Shown here in pieces: positions 1 to 5,203 of a stretch of DNA of 5,203 nucleotides. How positions within the stretch are numbered: the first letter of the stretch is position 1; each line of letters begins with the position of its first letter. A model generated the notes under the pieces. It was not told the origin of the DNA. It was given only the letters and a program-made list of their open reading frames with translations, and made no database searches. The DNA is from Azonexus sp. (GTDB taxonomy: Bacteria > Pseudomonadota > Gammaproteobacteria > Burkholderiales > Rhodocyclaceae), in contig JAITWU010000267.1 of assembly GCA_031285115.1 (NCBI GenBank), positions 1 to 5,203 on the forward strand, read 5' to 3'. A program made the translations under genes and the position numbers.

Positions 1-601
1 CGAGAATGGCCGAAGCCGGGTCGGCCAACAAATCCTTGACCGAATCGTGGATGACGCCCATTTGCGCGATCAGTTCGCGCATAGTTTGCGCCCCGGCGCC
101 GGAAGCCGCCTGATAAGTCATCGAGGTCGCCCATTCGACGAGATCGTTCTGAAAGAGGCCGCCCAGGCCCATGAGCATGAGCGACACGGTGCAGTTGCCG
201 CCGATCCAGTTTTTACCGCCTTTGGCGAGCGCGTTTTTGATGACGTTCAGGTTGACCGGATCGAGGACGATCACGGCGTCGTCATTCATGCGCAGTGACG
301 AAGCAGCGTCGATCCAGTGGCCCTGCCAGCCCTCGCCGCGCAGTTTGGGGAACACTTCTTTGGTGTAATCGCCGCCCTGGCAGGTGATGATGATGTCGCA
401 GGCTTTGAGGGCGGCGATGTTGCTTGCGTCCTGCAAGGGTTGCGCCGCTTCCTTGCCGCCAAAAGCCGGGGCTTTGCTGCCTGCGGCGGAGGTCGAGAAA
501 TACAGCGGCTCGATATGGGCGAAATCGCCCTCTTCGACCATGCGCTGCATGAGCACGGAACCGACCATGCCACGCCAACCGACCAGACCTACTTTTTTCA
601 T
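1..601 (-). CDS. asd: Aspartate-semialdehyde dehydrogenase, N-terminal 200 residues (runs off left edge)
   Basis: Asd reduces aspartyl-4-phosphate to aspartate 4-semialdehyde with NADPH in the cytoplasm, the branch point to lysine/diaminopimelate, threonine and methionine. The reading frame is open from the ATG at 601 to the window edge without a stop. The N-terminus [20 protein letters not shown] is the classic nucleotide-binding Rossmann start of the Gram-negative Asd type. Further family motifs are CQGGDYT (residues 74-80), [10 protein letters not shown] (96-105), LDPVN (113-117) and GGNCTVSLM (134-142), where Cys137 is the expected catalytic nucleophile. [14 protein letters not shown] follows at 164-177. 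About 200 of the usual roughly 370 residues are present; the C-terminal part lies outside. A GGAG Shine-Dalgarno sits at 611-614, 9 nt before the ATG. It lies on the same strand as the leu cluster, 117 nt beyond the MORN gene. The identification is secure. Confidence 0.97.
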   Translation of the reverse strand, partial: MKKVGLVGWRGMVGSVLMQRMVEEGDFAHIEPLYFSTSAAGSKAPAFGGKEAAQPLQDASNIAALKACDIIITCQGGDYTKEVFPKLRGEGWQGHWIDAASSLRMNDDAVIVLDPVNLNVIKNALAKGGKNWIGGNCTVSLMLMGLGGLFQNDLVEWATSMTYQAASGAGAQTMRELIAQMGVIHDSVKDLLADPASAIL

Positions 602-718
602 CACGTTTTTCTCCGAATACAAATTTTATTCAACGCGGCTTCCCGCTCCACGGTTTACGCCAGAGTGCGGCTTGGGTTGATCGCAGCGAAACCCAATCCG
701 GGCTTGCTGAAAATGGAA
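602..718. other. Intergenic region between MORN gene and asd
   Basis: This 117-bp gap lies between two minus-strand genes and contains no convincing ORF. It holds an imperfect hairpin at 672-696 and the asd Shine-Dalgarno (611-614). A TAAAAT hexamer on the minus strand (623-628) resembles a -10 box, but no good -35 lies at the right distance and the resulting leader would be only about 15 nt. I therefore do not call it a promoter. Whether asd has its own transcript cannot be settled from sequence. Confidence 0.6.
672..696 (-). repeat. Inverted repeat / RNA hairpin between MORN gene and asd
   Basis: TTGGGTT at 672-678 pairs perfectly with AACCCAA at 690-696 over 7 bp. Inside the loop TCG (681-683) can pair with CGA (687-689) around a 3-nt loop, leaving a 2-nt bulge. 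No run of T follows on either strand, so it is not a standard intrinsic terminator. It starts 22 nt beyond the MORN stop codon in the direction of transcription and could act as a processing or mRNA-protecting stem. Confidence 0.45.
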
Positions 719-1186
719 TCAGTCATACGCCAAATAGCGACAGTTCCCAAGAAAATTCGCCAAACTATCCTTGGAATATCTTCTGCCCGTCTCCTTAGCC
801 ATGAACGGCGAATAAGAAATATTTCCTTCACCATCTGTATGACCATCGACGAAATTCCCTTCGTAACTACTGCCTTGGAAGGTAACTCTTACCTTGCCGC
901 TCATTTTTCCGTGCACCCAAGTTCCCGTCACGGTCACATCCTCTTCCCTTCCTTGCTGACTATAGGCAAACAACGTTAAAACGCCACGGCCTTCCGCATG
1001 AGCATCTTTGCATTTCCCTTTCCAGATAACGTCGTTGCTTTCTGAACTCATCACACCCAAGGGTGAAGGCGTGTAAACCGCACATCCATTTTTGGTCTTG
1101 GCCCAATAATTTTCCTCTGCCTGGGCGTAAGCGCCGGGTATCGCCAAAATCAAAACGACCTTGAGTAAAACGTTCAATTTTTTCAT
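719..1186 (-). CDS. Small secreted MORN-repeat protein (periplasmic, function unknown)
   Basis: The product has 155 residues. Residues 1-23 form a signal peptide: a KK start, a hydrophobic core VLLKVVLILAI, then small residues AYAQA as a likely signal peptidase I site. The mature part carries three MORN-like motifs: WKGKCKDAHAEGRGVLTL (55-72), VTGTWVHGKMSGKVRVTF (86-103, degenerate) and YEGNFVDGHTDGEGNISY (108-125). Cys35 in NGCAVYTPSP and Cys59 in WKGKC match a pattern I recall from proteobacterial secreted MORN-like proteins and could form a periplasmic disulfide; Cys149 is unpaired. A TTG start nine bases upstream (1195) is possible. I chose the ATG at 1186 because it gives a canonical MKK signal peptide, although its Shine-Dalgarno is poor (AAGG only 2 nt away). 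The gene follows leuB by 49 nt. Its GC, hand-counted over 721-1140, is about 48%, clearly below its neighbours, which suggests later acquisition or weak codon selection. MORN motifs often mediate lipid or protein contacts, but no specific function can be assigned. Confidence 0.75.
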   Translation of the reverse strand: MKKLNVLLKVVLILAIPGAYAQAEENYWAKTKNGCAVYTPSPLGVMSSESNDVIWKGKCKDAHAEGRGVLTLFAYSQQGREEDVTVTGTWVHGKMSGKVRVTFQGSSYEGNFVDGHTDGEGNISYSPFMAKETGRRYSKDSLANFLGNCRYLAYD

Positions 1187-1225
1187 GACCTTCAATCCGG
1201 CAACGACGCCCCACCGAAACCAAAC

Positions 1226-1253
1226 CTTATCGGGCCTACCCCAGCGCCGTCAG
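1226..1253 (-). promoter_or_regulatory. Weak candidate sigma-70 promoter for the MORN gene
   Basis: On the minus strand CTGACG (1248-1253) and GATAAG (1226-1231) are separated by 16 nt, each matching four of six consensus positions. The -35 falls inside the last codons of leuB and would give a leader of about 33 nt before the MORN ATG. This would allow the low-GC gene to be transcribed independently, but matches this good arise often by chance. Confidence 0.22.
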
Positions 1254-2291
1254 CACCGCATCCCCCATTTCCTTCGTCCCGACCTTGTTGGCCCCGCGTT
1301 CGTAGATGTCGCCGGTGCGGTAGCCTTGGGCCAGCACTTTTTTGACGGCGTTTTCGACGCGCAGCGCCTGTTCTTCGAGGTTGAAAGTGTAACGCAGCAT
1401 CATCGCCACCGAGAGGATGGTCGCCAGCGGATTGGCGACGCCTTTGCCAGCGATGTCCGGGGCCGAGCCGTGTGAGGGTTCGTACATGCCCTTGTTGTTG
1501 TCATCAAGCGAGGCCGACGGCAACATGCCGATCGAGCCGGTCAGCATCGAGGCTTCGTCGGAAAGAATATCACCGAACATATTGCCGGTGACTATCACGT
1601 CGAACTGCTTGGGCGCTCTGACGAGCTGCATGGCGGCGTTGTCGACCAGCATGTGGCTGAGTTCGACATCGGGGTAGTCGCGGGCCATTTCCATCATCAC
1701 GTCGCGCCAGAGCTGGGTGGTTTCGAGCACGTTGATCTTGTCGACCGAGCACAGCTTTTTGCTGCGCTTTTGCGCCGCCTGAAAGGCGACATGGCCGATG
1801 CGGCGGATTTCCGATTCGCTGTAGACCATCGTATTGAAGCCGACGCGCTCGCCGTTTTCCTCACGCACGCCGCGCGGCTGGCCGAAATAGATGTCGCCGG
1901 TCAGTTCGCGGACGATGAGGATGTCCAGCCCGGCGACGACTTCCGGCTTCAAGGTCGAGGCGTTGGCGAGTTCCGGGTAAAGAATGGCCGGGCGCAGATT
2001 GGCGAACAGATTGAGATCCTTGCGGATGCCGAGCAAACCGCGCTCCGGACGCTTCTCGCGGGGCAGCGTATCCCACTGCGGGCCACCGACCGCGCCCAAC
2101 AGCACGGCGTCGGCGGCGCGGGTCAGTTGCCGCGTCGCTTCCGGAAAAGGATCGCCGGTAGCGTCGAACGCGCCGCCGCCGATCAGGGCTTCTTCCAGTT
2201 CAAATTTGAGATCGAGCGCCTTCAAGACGCGCACGGCCTCGGCCATGATTTCCGGGCCGATGCCATCGCCCGGCAGAACGCAGATTTTCAT
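1236..2291 (-). CDS. leuB: 3-isopropylmalate dehydrogenase
   Basis: LeuB oxidatively decarboxylates (2R,3S)-3-isopropylmalate to 2-oxoisocaproate with NAD+, the third leucine-specific step, as a cytoplasmic homodimer. The 351-residue length is typical. The start [15 protein letters not shown] is the family N-terminus. Substrate-binding residues are visible in [14 protein letters not shown] (Arg90, Arg100) and [11 protein letters not shown] (Arg128, Tyr135), with catalytic Lys185 in SVDKINV. Metal-binding Asp217 lies in VDNAAM, and Asp241 and Asp245 lie in [12 protein letters not shown]. The cofactor loop [18 protein letters not shown] spans 271-288. An upstream in-frame TTG at 2294 is rejected: the ATG at 2291 has AGAGGA at 2299-2304, 7 nt away, and gives the family-standard N-terminus. 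The gene starts 14 nt after the leuD stop, so it is cotranscribed. It appears intact with all key residues present. Confidence 0.99.
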   Translation of the reverse strand: MKICVLPGDGIGPEIMAEAVRVLKALDLKFELEEALIGGGAFDATGDPFPEATRQLTRAADAVLLGAVGGPQWDTLPREKRPERGLLGIRKDLNLFANLRPAILYPELANASTLKPEVVAGLDILIVRELTGDIYFGQPRGVREENGERVGFNTMVYSESEIRRIGHVAFQAAQKRSKKLCSVDKINVLETTQLWRDVMMEMARDYPDVELSHMLVDNAAMQLVRAPKQFDVIVTGNMFGDILSDEASMLTGSIGMLPSASLDDNNKGMYEPSHGSAPDIAGKGVANPLATILSVAMMLRYTFNLEEQALRVENAVKKVLAQGYRTGDIYERGANKVGTKEMGDAVLTALG

Positions 2292-2298
2292 CAAAATA

Positions 2299-2304
2299 TC
2301 CTCT
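2299..2304 (-). promoter_or_regulatory. leuB ribosome binding site deciding the start
   Basis: AGAGGA lies 7 nt before the ATG at 2291 and directly after the leuD stop codon (TAA, 2306-2308). It supports 2291 rather than the TTG one codon earlier. Confidence 0.8.
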
Positions 2305-2305
2305 T

Positions 2306-2947
2306 TTATTGCGCGAACAGCCAGGGTTGGCTGACGCGGCGCTGTTCTTCAAAACCCCGGATTTTGTCGGCGTGACGCAGCGTCAAACCAATGTCGTCCC
2401 AGCCGTTCAACAGGCATTCCTTGCGGAAAGCGTCGATGGCAAAGGGGATGCCGTGGCCGTCGGGGCGGATCACGGCCTGGGCGGGCAGGTCGACGACCAG
2501 TTGGTAGCCGGGCGCGGCTTCCAACTGGCTGAACAGCGCCTCGATTTCAGCAGCGGGGAGCACAATGGGCAAAACGCCGTTTTTGAAGCAGTTGCTGAAA
2601 AAAATGTCGGCAAACGACTCGGCGAGAATGGCTTTGAAGCCAAAGTCGAGCAGCGCCCACGGCGCATGTTCGCGTGAACTGCCGCAGCCGAAATTGGCGC
2701 GTGTGAGCAGAATTTCCGCGCCCTGGTAGCGCGGCTGGTTGAGCACGAAATTCGGGTTTTTCGGGCGCTGTGAACAATCCTGCCCCGGCTCGCCGACATC
2801 CATGTAGCGCCATTCGTCAAAGGCGTTGGGGCCAAAGCCGGAACGCTTGATCGACTTCAAAAACTGCTTGGGGATGATGGCGTCGGTGTCGACATTGTTG
2901 CGGTCGAGTGGCGCGACCAGGCCAGCGAGACGAACGAATTTATCCAT
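2306..2947 (-). CDS. leuD: 3-isopropylmalate dehydratase (isomerase) small subunit
   Basis: LeuD is the small swivel subunit that joins LeuC to convert 2-isopropylmalate to 3-isopropylmalate by dehydration and rehydration. The 213-residue length is usual for the proteobacterial form. Key motifs are [13 protein letters not shown] (18-30), [15 protein letters not shown] (85-99, the aconitase-family swivel signature), [16 protein letters not shown] (112-127) and [10 protein letters not shown] near the C-terminus. The ATG shares its A with the TAA stop of the upstream lipoprotein gene (TAATG), and no strong Shine-Dalgarno precedes it. Its translation therefore probably depends on ribosomes finishing the lipoprotein gene. 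It appears intact; the only oddity is its separation from leuC by that small gene. Confidence 0.99.
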   Translation of the reverse strand: MDKFVRLAGLVAPLDRNNVDTDAIIPKQFLKSIKRSGFGPNAFDEWRYMDVGEPGQDCSQRPKNPNFVLNQPRYQGAEILLTRANFGCGSSREHAPWALLDFGFKAILAESFADIFFSNCFKNGVLPIVLPAAEIEALFSQLEAAPGYQLVVDLPAQAVIRPDGHGIPFAIDAFRKECLLNGWDDIGLTLRHADKIRGFEEQRRVSQPWLFAQ

Positions 2948-3132
2948 TACTCGACAGCTTTCTGCACGGCTTCGCCGCCCTTTTTCATGGCTTCACCAAC
3001 GGCTTCGCCGCCTTTTTTGATCGCTTCGCCGGTTTTTTCGACGCCGATCTGGGCGTCTTTTTTGATGCCCTCAGCCGTGTTGCAGGCCGCTAAAGCCAGC
3101 GCCAGCAGCAGAATCAAACCTGTTTTCATCAT
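2947..3132 (-). CDS. Entericidin-like small lipoprotein with 11-residue repeat, between leuC and leuD
   Basis: The product has 61 residues, or 60 if the second of two adjacent ATGs is used. A short signal peptide [17 protein letters not shown] ends in the lipobox L-A-A-C, so Cys17 should be lipidated; Asn at +2 predicts outer-membrane sorting. The [12 protein letters not shown] stretch resembles the entericidin A/B family, though that family is usually nearer 40-50 residues. The mature part is Lys/Glu-rich and likely helical, with two tandem copies, [11 protein letters not shown] (36-46) and [11 protein letters not shown] (47-57). It starts 9 nt after the leuC stop and its TAA overlaps the leuD ATG, so it is embedded in the leu operon and made at similar times. 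In E. coli, entericidin B is described as a bacteriolytic lipoprotein countered by A; whether that applies here is unknown. No partner gene is visible. Confidence 0.85.
   Translation of the reverse strand: MMKTGLILLLALALAACNTAEGIKKDAQIGVEKTGEAIKKGGEAVGEAMKKGGEAVQKAVE
2966..3031 (-). repeat. Tandem direct repeat, two 33-bp units inside the lipoprotein gene
   Basis: Units 2966-2998 and 2999-3031 match at 28 of 33 positions and share ACGGCTTCGCCGCC at the start. The 33-bp period keeps the reading frame and produces the 11-residue protein repeat, an amphipathic-helix period. It looks like an in-frame duplication that has since diverged mainly at third codon positions and a few conservative changes. 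Confidence 0.85.
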
Positions 3133-3136
3133 TGAT

Positions 3137-3143
3137 CCTCCTT
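3137..3143 (-). promoter_or_regulatory. Strong Shine-Dalgarno of the small lipoprotein, overlapping the leuC stop
   Basis: AAGGAGG here is the best ribosome binding site in the window, and its AA comes from the leuC TAA stop (3142-3144). The GGAGG core is 4 nt from the first ATG (3132) and 7 nt from the second (3129), so the second may be the main start. Confidence 0.85.
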
Positions 3144-4548
3144 ACAAAATTTCGCGCACATCGGCAAAGCGCCCGGCAATCGCCGCCGCCGCCGCCATCG
3201 CCGGACTGACGAGATGCGTCCGTCCGCCCGCGCCCTGCCGTCCTTCAAAATTGCGGTTGGAGGTCGAGGCGCAACGTTCGCCCGGCTCCAGACGGTCGGC
3301 GTTCATCGCCAGACACATCGAACAGCCCGGCTCCCGCCACTCGAAACCGGCGGCGATGAAAACCTTGTCCAGCCCTTCGGCCTCGGCCTGGCGCTTGACC
3401 AGCCCGGAACCGGGCACGGCCAGCGCCAGCCTGACGTTGGCGGCAATGTGGCGGCCCTTCAAGACCGCCGCCGCCTGCCGCAAATCTTCGATGCGCGAAT
3501 TGGTGCAGGAGCCGATGAACACCTTGTCGATGGCGATTTTTTGCAGCGGCGTCGCCGGGTTCAGCCCCATGTATTGCAGCGCCCGCGCCATGCCTTCGCG
3601 TTTGACCGGATCGGCTTCTTTTGCTGGATCGGGCACTTTGCCGTCGATTGCCACCACCATTTCCGGCGAGGTGCCCCAGGTCACCTGCGGGCGGATGTCT
3701 TCGCCGCGCAGCGTGACGACGCGGTCAAACTGCGCCCCGGCGTCGGAATGGAGCGTCCGCCAGAAGGCGACAGCCTTGTCCCAGATTTCGCCGGTCGGCG
3801 AGAAGGGGCGGCCTTTGAGGTAATTGATCGTCGTCTCGTCGACGGCGACGAAGCCCATCCGCGCTCCGCCTTCGATGGCCATATTGCACAGGGTCATGCG
3901 CCCTTCCATCGACAGGCCGCGAATGGCGCTGCCGCCGAACTCGATGGCGTAACCCGTGCCGCCCGCCGTGCCGATGACGCCGATGATCGCCAGCGCCACA
4001 TCCTTGGCCGTCACGCCCTTGCCGAGCTTGCCGTCGACCGCAATCAACATGGCTTTCGATTTTTTCTGCAACAGGCACTGCGTCGCCAGCACATGCTCGA
4101 CTTCGGAAGTGCCGATGCCCAGCGCCAGACAGCCGAAAGCGCCATGCGTCGAGGTATGCGAATCGCCGCAGACAACCGTCATGCCCGGCAGCGTCGCGCC
4201 GTTTTCCGGGCCGACGACATGGACGATGCCCTGCCGCGCATCCTTGAAGGGAAAATACGCCAAAGCGCCGACGCTGCGGATATTGGCGTCCAGCGTTTCG
4301 ACCTGCTGGCGCGAAACCGGGTCTTTGATGCCCTCATCCCAATGGTCGGTCGGCGTATTGTGGTCGGCGGTGGCGACGATGGAACTGACCCGCCACGGCT
4401 TGCGCCCCGCCAGCTTCAAGCCCTCGAACGCCTGCGGGCTGGTCACTTCATGGATCAGATGCCGGTCGATATAAAGCAACGCCGTGCCATCAATTTCCTG
4501 ATGGACGACATGGTTTTGCCAGAGTTTGTCGTAAAGTGTTTGCGCCAT
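3142..4548 (-). CDS. leuC: 3-isopropylmalate dehydratase (isomerase) large subunit
   Basis: LeuC is the [4Fe-4S] aconitase-family catalytic subunit that, with LeuD, interconverts 2- and 3-isopropylmalate in leucine synthesis. The 468-residue length is standard. The N-terminus [15 protein letters not shown] matches the E. coli-type LeuC start. The cluster ligands are expected at Cys348 ([10 protein letters not shown]), Cys409 and Cys412 (EPGCSMC). Other family blocks are ADHNTPT (61-67), [13 protein letters not shown] (127-139), EGGARMG (226-232) and [12 protein letters not shown] (428-439). It is the first gene of the leu cluster here. No Shine-Dalgarno is visible before the ATG; the leader is U-rich instead. 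leuA is not in the window, as is common where leuCDB stands apart from leuA. Confidence 0.99.
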   Translation of the reverse strand: MAQTLYDKLWQNHVVHQEIDGTALLYIDRHLIHEVTSPQAFEGLKLAGRKPWRVSSIVATADHNTPTDHWDEGIKDPVSRQQVETLDANIRSVGALAYFPFKDARQGIVHVVGPENGATLPGMTVVCGDSHTSTHGAFGCLALGIGTSEVEHVLATQCLLQKKSKAMLIAVDGKLGKGVTAKDVALAIIGVIGTAGGTGYAIEFGGSAIRGLSMEGRMTLCNMAIEGGARMGFVAVDETTINYLKGRPFSPTGEIWDKAVAFWRTLHSDAGAQFDRVVTLRGEDIRPQVTWGTSPEMVVAIDGKVPDPAKEADPVKREGMARALQYMGLNPATPLQKIAIDKVFIGSCTNSRIEDLRQAAAVLKGRHIAANVRLALAVPGSGLVKRQAEAEGLDKVFIAAGFEWREPGCSMCLAMNADRLEPGERCASTSNRNFEGRQGAGGRTHLVSPAMAAAAAIAGRFADVREIL

Positions 4549-4639
4549 GAGCTGTTTCAGAAAAAAAGTGTTGCCGCAAAAAAGCTGTAAAGCAAAAAAT
4601 TATCGCATAGGATTGACCCCTCACGGATAGCCAAAAACA
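4549..4639. other. AT-rich divergent intergenic region between leuC and the FapA-like gene
   Basis: These 91 bp separate two divergent genes and are much richer in A/T than their flanks. Three A-runs on the plus strand lie at 4561-4567, 4578-4583 and 4594-4599, with centres about 16 nt apart; on the leuC transcript these are U-runs. Neither flanking gene has a recognisable Shine-Dalgarno. No leucine-rich leader peptide or terminator/antiterminator pair is seen, so classical attenuation is not supported. A clear plus-strand promoter was not found. Confidence 0.6.
4599..4607 (-). promoter_or_regulatory. Candidate extended -10 promoter for the leuC operon
   Basis: On the minus strand TGC-GATAAT (4607 down to 4599) fits an extended -10 element (TGn plus five of six bases of TATAAT). 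The sequence at the -35 distance (TCCGTG, 4622-4627) is poor, as is tolerated for extended -10 promoters. Transcription would start near 4592, giving a leader of roughly 44 nt before the leuC ATG. Confidence 0.4.
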
Positions 4640-5203
4640 ATGGAACCAACAACCCCGCAAGCCCTGACTTTTTCCTTGATTGAACAAACGGGCGAGATCG
4701 AGGCGCGCTTTGACCCCGCCACCGGCGGCCTGCCCCCTGAACCCGAGGCGCTTCTTCAGGCTTTCTCCGAGCGGGGCTGGGGCGATTTCGCAATCGACGC
4801 GGCGGCAGTCAGCGCCTTCGCCACAAGCTGCCGCCATGCCAGCCAACCCGTGGTCAGTGTGCTGGGCCGCCGACGGGACGGCGAATTTTCTCTTACCCTC
4901 GATCAGGACATGATGACGGCGCGCCTGACCCTGATCCCACCGCAAGGCGGCCAAGCCGTTCAACTCGCCGCCGTGACCGAGGCCCTGCGTGAGCGGGGCG
5001 TGACCTGCGGCGTTTTACCCGACGCCATCGCGGCGGCGTTTGCCGACGGAACCTGTCTGAGCATGGTGATTGCCCGTGGCGAGCCGGTCATCGAAGGCAG
5101 GCCGACGCGCTTTGAAAACCTCTTTGACCAGCGCCAGAACCAGAACCGCGAAGACGAACTGGGCCGCAAACACTACGCCGACTTTTCTTTCCTGCAACTG
5201 GTC
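4640..5203 (+). CDS. FapA/DUF342-family protein, N-terminal 188 residues (runs off right edge)
   Basis: The frame is open from ATG 4640 to the window end, and an in-frame TAG at 4628-4630 rules out an earlier start. No signal peptide or membrane segment is visible, so a cytoplasmic location is likely. Residues 1-105 form a poorly conserved leading region. About 107-160 resemble the N-terminal DUF342/FapA domain: VTEALRERGVTCGVLPDAI, then VIARGEPVIEGRPTRFE, matching the family pattern of a conserved A-G-x-P-x-x-G segment. The following stretch (162-188) is polar, with QNQNREDELGRKHYADFSF. The beta-helical and coiled-coil parts typical of the family would lie outside the window. FapA is linked in Vibrio to flagellation and to the sugar phosphotransferase system, but many homologues have no known role, so I assign the family only. 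It is divergent from leuC with no evident Shine-Dalgarno. Confidence 0.75.
   Translation, partial: MEPTTPQALTFSLIEQTGEIEARFDPATGGLPPEPEALLQAFSERGWGDFAIDAAAVSAFATSCRHASQPVVSVLGRRRDGEFSLTLDQDMMTARLTLIPPQGGQAVQLAAVTEALRERGVTCGVLPDAIAAAFADGTCLSMVIARGEPVIEGRPTRFENLFDQRQNQNREDELGRKHYADFSFLQLV

Noticed and set aside
317..979. A 220-codon plus-strand open frame spanning asd, the gap and the MORN gene
   Set aside because: It overlaps two supported genes and their intergenic region on the opposite strand and has no protein-like motifs.
1193..1195. TTG as an alternative start of the MORN gene
   Set aside because: No better ribosome site precedes it, and the ATG at 1186 gives a cleaner signal peptide; it cannot be fully excluded.
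2292..2294. TTG as an alternative leuB start
   Set aside because: The adjacent ATG at 2291 has a better-spaced Shine-Dalgarno and gives the family-standard N-terminus.
1653..2375. A 240-codon plus-strand open frame opposite leuB and the leuD end
   Set aside because: Antisense to well-conserved genes, crosses their junction, and shows no family motif or ribosome site.
3214..4590. A 458-codon open frame on the plus strand opposite leuC
   Set aside because: It lies antisense to an intact leuC with all cluster ligands; its translation is rich in Arg/His/Asp/Ala without recognisable motifs, the usual shadow of a high-GC gene.
4582..4592. Mini hairpin GCT-TTAC-AGC followed by a T-run in the leuC leader, as a possible attenuator
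   Set aside because: The stem is only 3 bp, too weak for an intrinsic terminator.
4490..4963. A minus-strand open frame upstream of leuC that could be read as a leader gene
   Set aside because: It overlaps the leuC start out of frame and is antisense to the FapA-like gene; it shows no leucine-codon run as expected for an attenuator peptide.

Overview
The window holds mostly ordinary biosynthetic genes. It carries a branched-chain amino acid cluster on the minus strand, read right to left: leuC, a small entericidin-like lipoprotein, leuD, leuB, a small secreted MORN-repeat protein, and the first 200 codons of asd, which runs off the left edge. A divergent gene on the plus strand, the N-terminal part of a FapA/DUF342-family protein, runs off the right edge. 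No RNA genes, insertion sequences, CRISPR arrays or phage genes were seen.

The organism looks like a Gram-negative bacterium of fairly high GC, most likely a betaproteobacterium and perhaps one of the Rhodocyclales (Dechloromonas/Azonexus/Accumulibacter type). The leuC-lipoprotein-leuD-leuB-asd order is one I recall from betaproteobacteria. LeuC, LeuD, LeuB and Asd are all of the enterobacterial/proteobacterial type, and both small genes encode exported products suited to a double-membrane cell. The genus is inferred from memory and was not tested.

Layout: 1-601 asd (minus, partial); 602-718 intergenic region with an imperfect hairpin; 719-1186 MORN-repeat periplasmic protein (minus, about 48% GC against roughly 60-63% in the leu genes); 1236-2291 leuB; 2306-2947 leuD; 2947-3132 entericidin-like lipoprotein; 3142-4548 leuC; 4549-4639 AT-rich divergent intergenic region with a candidate extended -10 promoter for the leu operon; 4640-5203 FapA-like gene (plus, partial).

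LeuC and LeuD form isopropylmalate isomerase and LeuB is isopropylmalate dehydrogenase; together they perform the second and third steps of leucine synthesis. Asd makes aspartate semialdehyde for lysine/diaminopimelate, threonine and methionine. From leuC to leuB the spacing is very tight (9 nt, a 1-nt TAATG overlap, then 14 nt), so these four genes are surely one transcript. The looser 49-nt and 117-nt gaps around the MORN gene, and its lower GC, suggest it was inserted between leuB and asd. The points most worth a second look are the lipoprotein wired between two subunits of one enzyme, its 11-residue internal repeat, and the MORN insertion.
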